A DNA stretch of 7,438 nt from Anaerolineae bacterium (GTDB lineage Bacteria; Chloroflexota; Anaerolineae; Anaerolineales; UBA11858), in assembly GCA_003694235.1 (NCBI GenBank), contig RFKO01000138.1, positions 1-7,438 of the forward strand, in the 5' to 3' direction. Position numbers and translations under genes: made by a program. Positions 6,480-7,438 of the stretch are shown here, in pieces (position 1 is the stretch's first letter; each line of letters opens with the position of its first letter). A model generated the notes under the pieces. The model had not been told where the DNA came from. It did no database searches and worked only from the letters and a program-made list of their open reading frames with translations.

Positions 6480-6986
6480 ATGACAGGTCTTGAATTTGTC
6501 TTCGTACTGATTGCAGCACTCACGTTGTTCTCTGCAGTGATGGTGGTGACCACCCCAAACATGGTGCGTGCTGCTTTGTGGTTGATTCTGGCGCTGTTCG
6601 GCGTCGCGGGGACGTTTGTGCTGTTGAACGCCGCCTTTCTGGCGGTGGTGCAGGTGGTGGTGTACATCGGCGCGATCGCTGTGCTGATGATTTTCGCCAT
6701 CATGCTGACGCGCAAGGTGATGAAAGACAGCGGCCCGCAGACCAACAGCACATGGGGGCTGGCGGCGCTGATCGCGGCTGCCTTGTTTGGTGGGCTGACC
6801 TTCGCGCTCACGCGGTCGCCGGCTGCCACCCTGATGGCGCCGGACTTCTCCACCGTCTCCGATCCGGTTGCTGAACTCGGTCGGGCGCTGGTTTCACCGC
6901 AGGCGTATGTGATCCCGTTCGAGGTGGCCTCGGTGCTCTTGCTGGCCGCCATGATCGGAGCGATTTACGTGGCCTGGAAGAAGTAG
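6480..6986 (+). CDS. nuoJ: NADH-quinone oxidoreductase subunit J
   Basis: This 168-residue complex I membrane subunit takes part in the proton path next to NuoH, NuoA and NuoK. It has five predicted helices. The third carries the conserved motif VYIGAIAVLMIF (61-72), including Y62, which forms the flexible helix important for coupling. The N-terminal EFVFVLIAALTLFSAVMVV segment and helix 2 (GVAGTFVLLNAAFLAVVQ) are also typical. The length is close to the family norm. The ATG has GGGAG 7 nt upstream. It lies 16 nt after nuoH and is followed, with no gap, by a 9-bp repeat array before nuoK. Confidence 0.96.
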   Translation: MTGLEFVFVLIAALTLFSAVMVVTTPNMVRAALWLILALFGVAGTFVLLNAAFLAVVQVVVYIGAIAVLMIFAIMLTRKVMKDSGPQTNSTWGLAALIAAALFGGLTFALTRSPAATLMAPDFSTVSDPVAELGRALVSPQAYVIPFEVASVLLLAAMIGAIYVAWKK

Positions 6987-7040
6987 TTGGTCTGGTTGGT
7001 CGCACTAGTCTCATTGGTCTCATTGGTCTGGTTGGTTGCG
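6987..7040. repeat. Six-unit 9-bp tandem repeat in the nuoJ-nuoK spacer
   Basis: In strict 9-bp register from the base after the nuoJ stop codon, the units read ttggtctgg, ttggtcgca, ctagtctca, ttggtctca, ttggtctgg and ttggttgcg. The consensus is TTGGTCTNN. The 9-nt period would preserve reading frame. No protein is encoded on the plus strand here; the minus strand would read a low-complexity Pro/Arg-rich string, which I take as an artefact. Confidence 0.85.
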
Positions 7041-7071
7041 ACGAACCAAACCGGCAAGACCCAAAGACCCA
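7023..7071. repeat. Inverted repeat and 8-bp direct repeat after the 9-bp array
   Basis: The last array units can fold onto the next segment: GGTTGGTT (7030-7037) pairs with AACC (7044-7047) and AACC (7049-7052) with one bulged A and a 6-nt loop. TTGGTCT (7023-7029) pairs with AGAcCCAA (7057-7064) with one bulge. Within this, AAGACCCA occurs twice in tandem (7056-7063 and 7064-7071). The resulting imperfect stem of about 15 bp lies 30 nt before the nuoK ribosome binding site. Confidence 0.55.
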
Positions 7072-7111
7072 TCCGGCCAGCGAGACGAATGGACTGCAAG
7101 AGGAGTGAGGT

Positions 7112-7417
7112 ATGCCATTATCCTGGTATCTGATTTTCGCCGCTGCCTTGTTTTCGATTGGGTTGTACGGCGTGCTGTCCCGCCGAAACGCCGTGGCCAT
7201 TCTGATGGGCATCGAGCTGATGCTCAACGCCGTCAACATCAACCTGGTGGCGTTCTGGCGTTATAGCGACCTGGCGTCCATCGCCGGGCAGGCGTTTGCC
7301 GTGGTGGTGTTCGCCGTGGCGGCTGCTGAGGTGGCCGTCGGCCTGGCGCTGGTGATTGCCGTTTACCGCCGCCGCGAAACGGTCGCCGCGGACGAAATCA
7401 ACTTGATGAAATGGTAG
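7112..7417 (+). CDS. nuoK: NADH-quinone oxidoreductase subunit K
   Basis: This 101-residue complex I membrane subunit is homologous to MnhC/MrpC antiporter subunits and forms part of the fourth proton channel. It has three helices. [16 protein letters not shown] (33-48) carries E35 and [11 protein letters not shown] (70-80) carries E73, matching the two essential glutamates of E. coli NuoK (E36, E72). The length is normal. The ATG has AGGAG (7101-7105) 6 nt upstream. It is separated from nuoJ by a 125-nt repetitive spacer, whereas these two genes usually abut or overlap. nuoL is expected next, outside the window. Confidence 0.97.
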   Translation: MPLSWYLIFAAALFSIGLYGVLSRRNAVAILMGIELMLNAVNINLVAFWRYSDLASIAGQAFAVVVFAVAAAEVAVGLALVIAVYRRRETVAADEINLMKW

Positions 7418-7431
7418 TGATTAGGGATTAG
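7418..7431. repeat. Short direct repeat after nuoK, cut by the window end
   Basis: TGATTAG (7418-7424) and GGATTAG (7425-7431) are adjacent 7-nt units with six matches, starting directly after the nuoK stop codon. This may be the start of a longer repeat array like that after nuoJ, but only about 20 nt are visible. Confidence 0.35.
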
Positions 7432-7438
7432 TGCTCAC

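Noticed and set aside
6987..7071. CRISPR-like array
   Set aside because: The units are 9 bp, directly abutting and without spacers, so this is a minisatellite, not a CRISPR.
6808..7242. Minus-strand open frame with a Pro-Thr-Arg / Pro-Met-Arg repeat
   Set aside because: The peptide repeat is only the 9-bp DNA array read antisense. Both ends overlap nuoJ and nuoK.

Overview
This is a bacterial chromosome fragment with a moderately high G+C coding background. The gene content and style (a split respiratory complex I cluster, a GAF-PAS-cyclase sensor, degenerate intergenic repeats, a GxxExxY protein beside a tandem repeat) suggest a Chloroflexota/Anaerolineae-type organism. That assignment is inference from style, not from a marker gene.

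Region 1 (1-562) holds a small GxxExxY-family protein, visibly more A/T-rich than what follows. A 177-nt spacer comes next, almost filled by two diverged copies of an ~80-nt unit about 89 nt apart; each copy can fold a similar stem-loop. Region 2 (563-2871) is a probable two-gene operon: a PLP enzyme of the D-cysteine desulfhydrase/ACC deaminase family, whose specificity positions favour D-cysteine desulfhydrase, then an ~11-helix membrane protein that I place only loosely near DUF4153. Region 3 (2900-4615, minus strand) is a class III nucleotidyl cyclase with an N-terminal helical segment, a GAF domain and a PAS domain. It converges on the membrane protein gene.

Region 4 (4616-7438) starts with a 224-nt divergent regulatory region containing a dyad symmetry, an extended -10 promoter and a 5'-leader hairpin. 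It drives a respiratory complex I cluster in the order nuoA, nuoH, nuoJ, nuoK, probably continuing to nuoL past the window. All four are membrane-arm subunits. The peripheral genes normally found between A and H (B, C, D) and between H and J (I) are absent, so the products must assemble with subunits encoded elsewhere or form a reduced complex.

The nuo genes are not tightly packed. The nuoA-nuoH spacer holds a terminator-like hairpin with a T-tract. The nuoJ-nuoK spacer holds six in-register 9-bp repeats followed by a partly complementary segment. What follows nuoK also begins with a short repeat. I see no RNA genes, CRISPR arrays, insertion sequences or obviously new defence system. The most unusual material is the membrane-arm-only gene order and the structured spacers within it.
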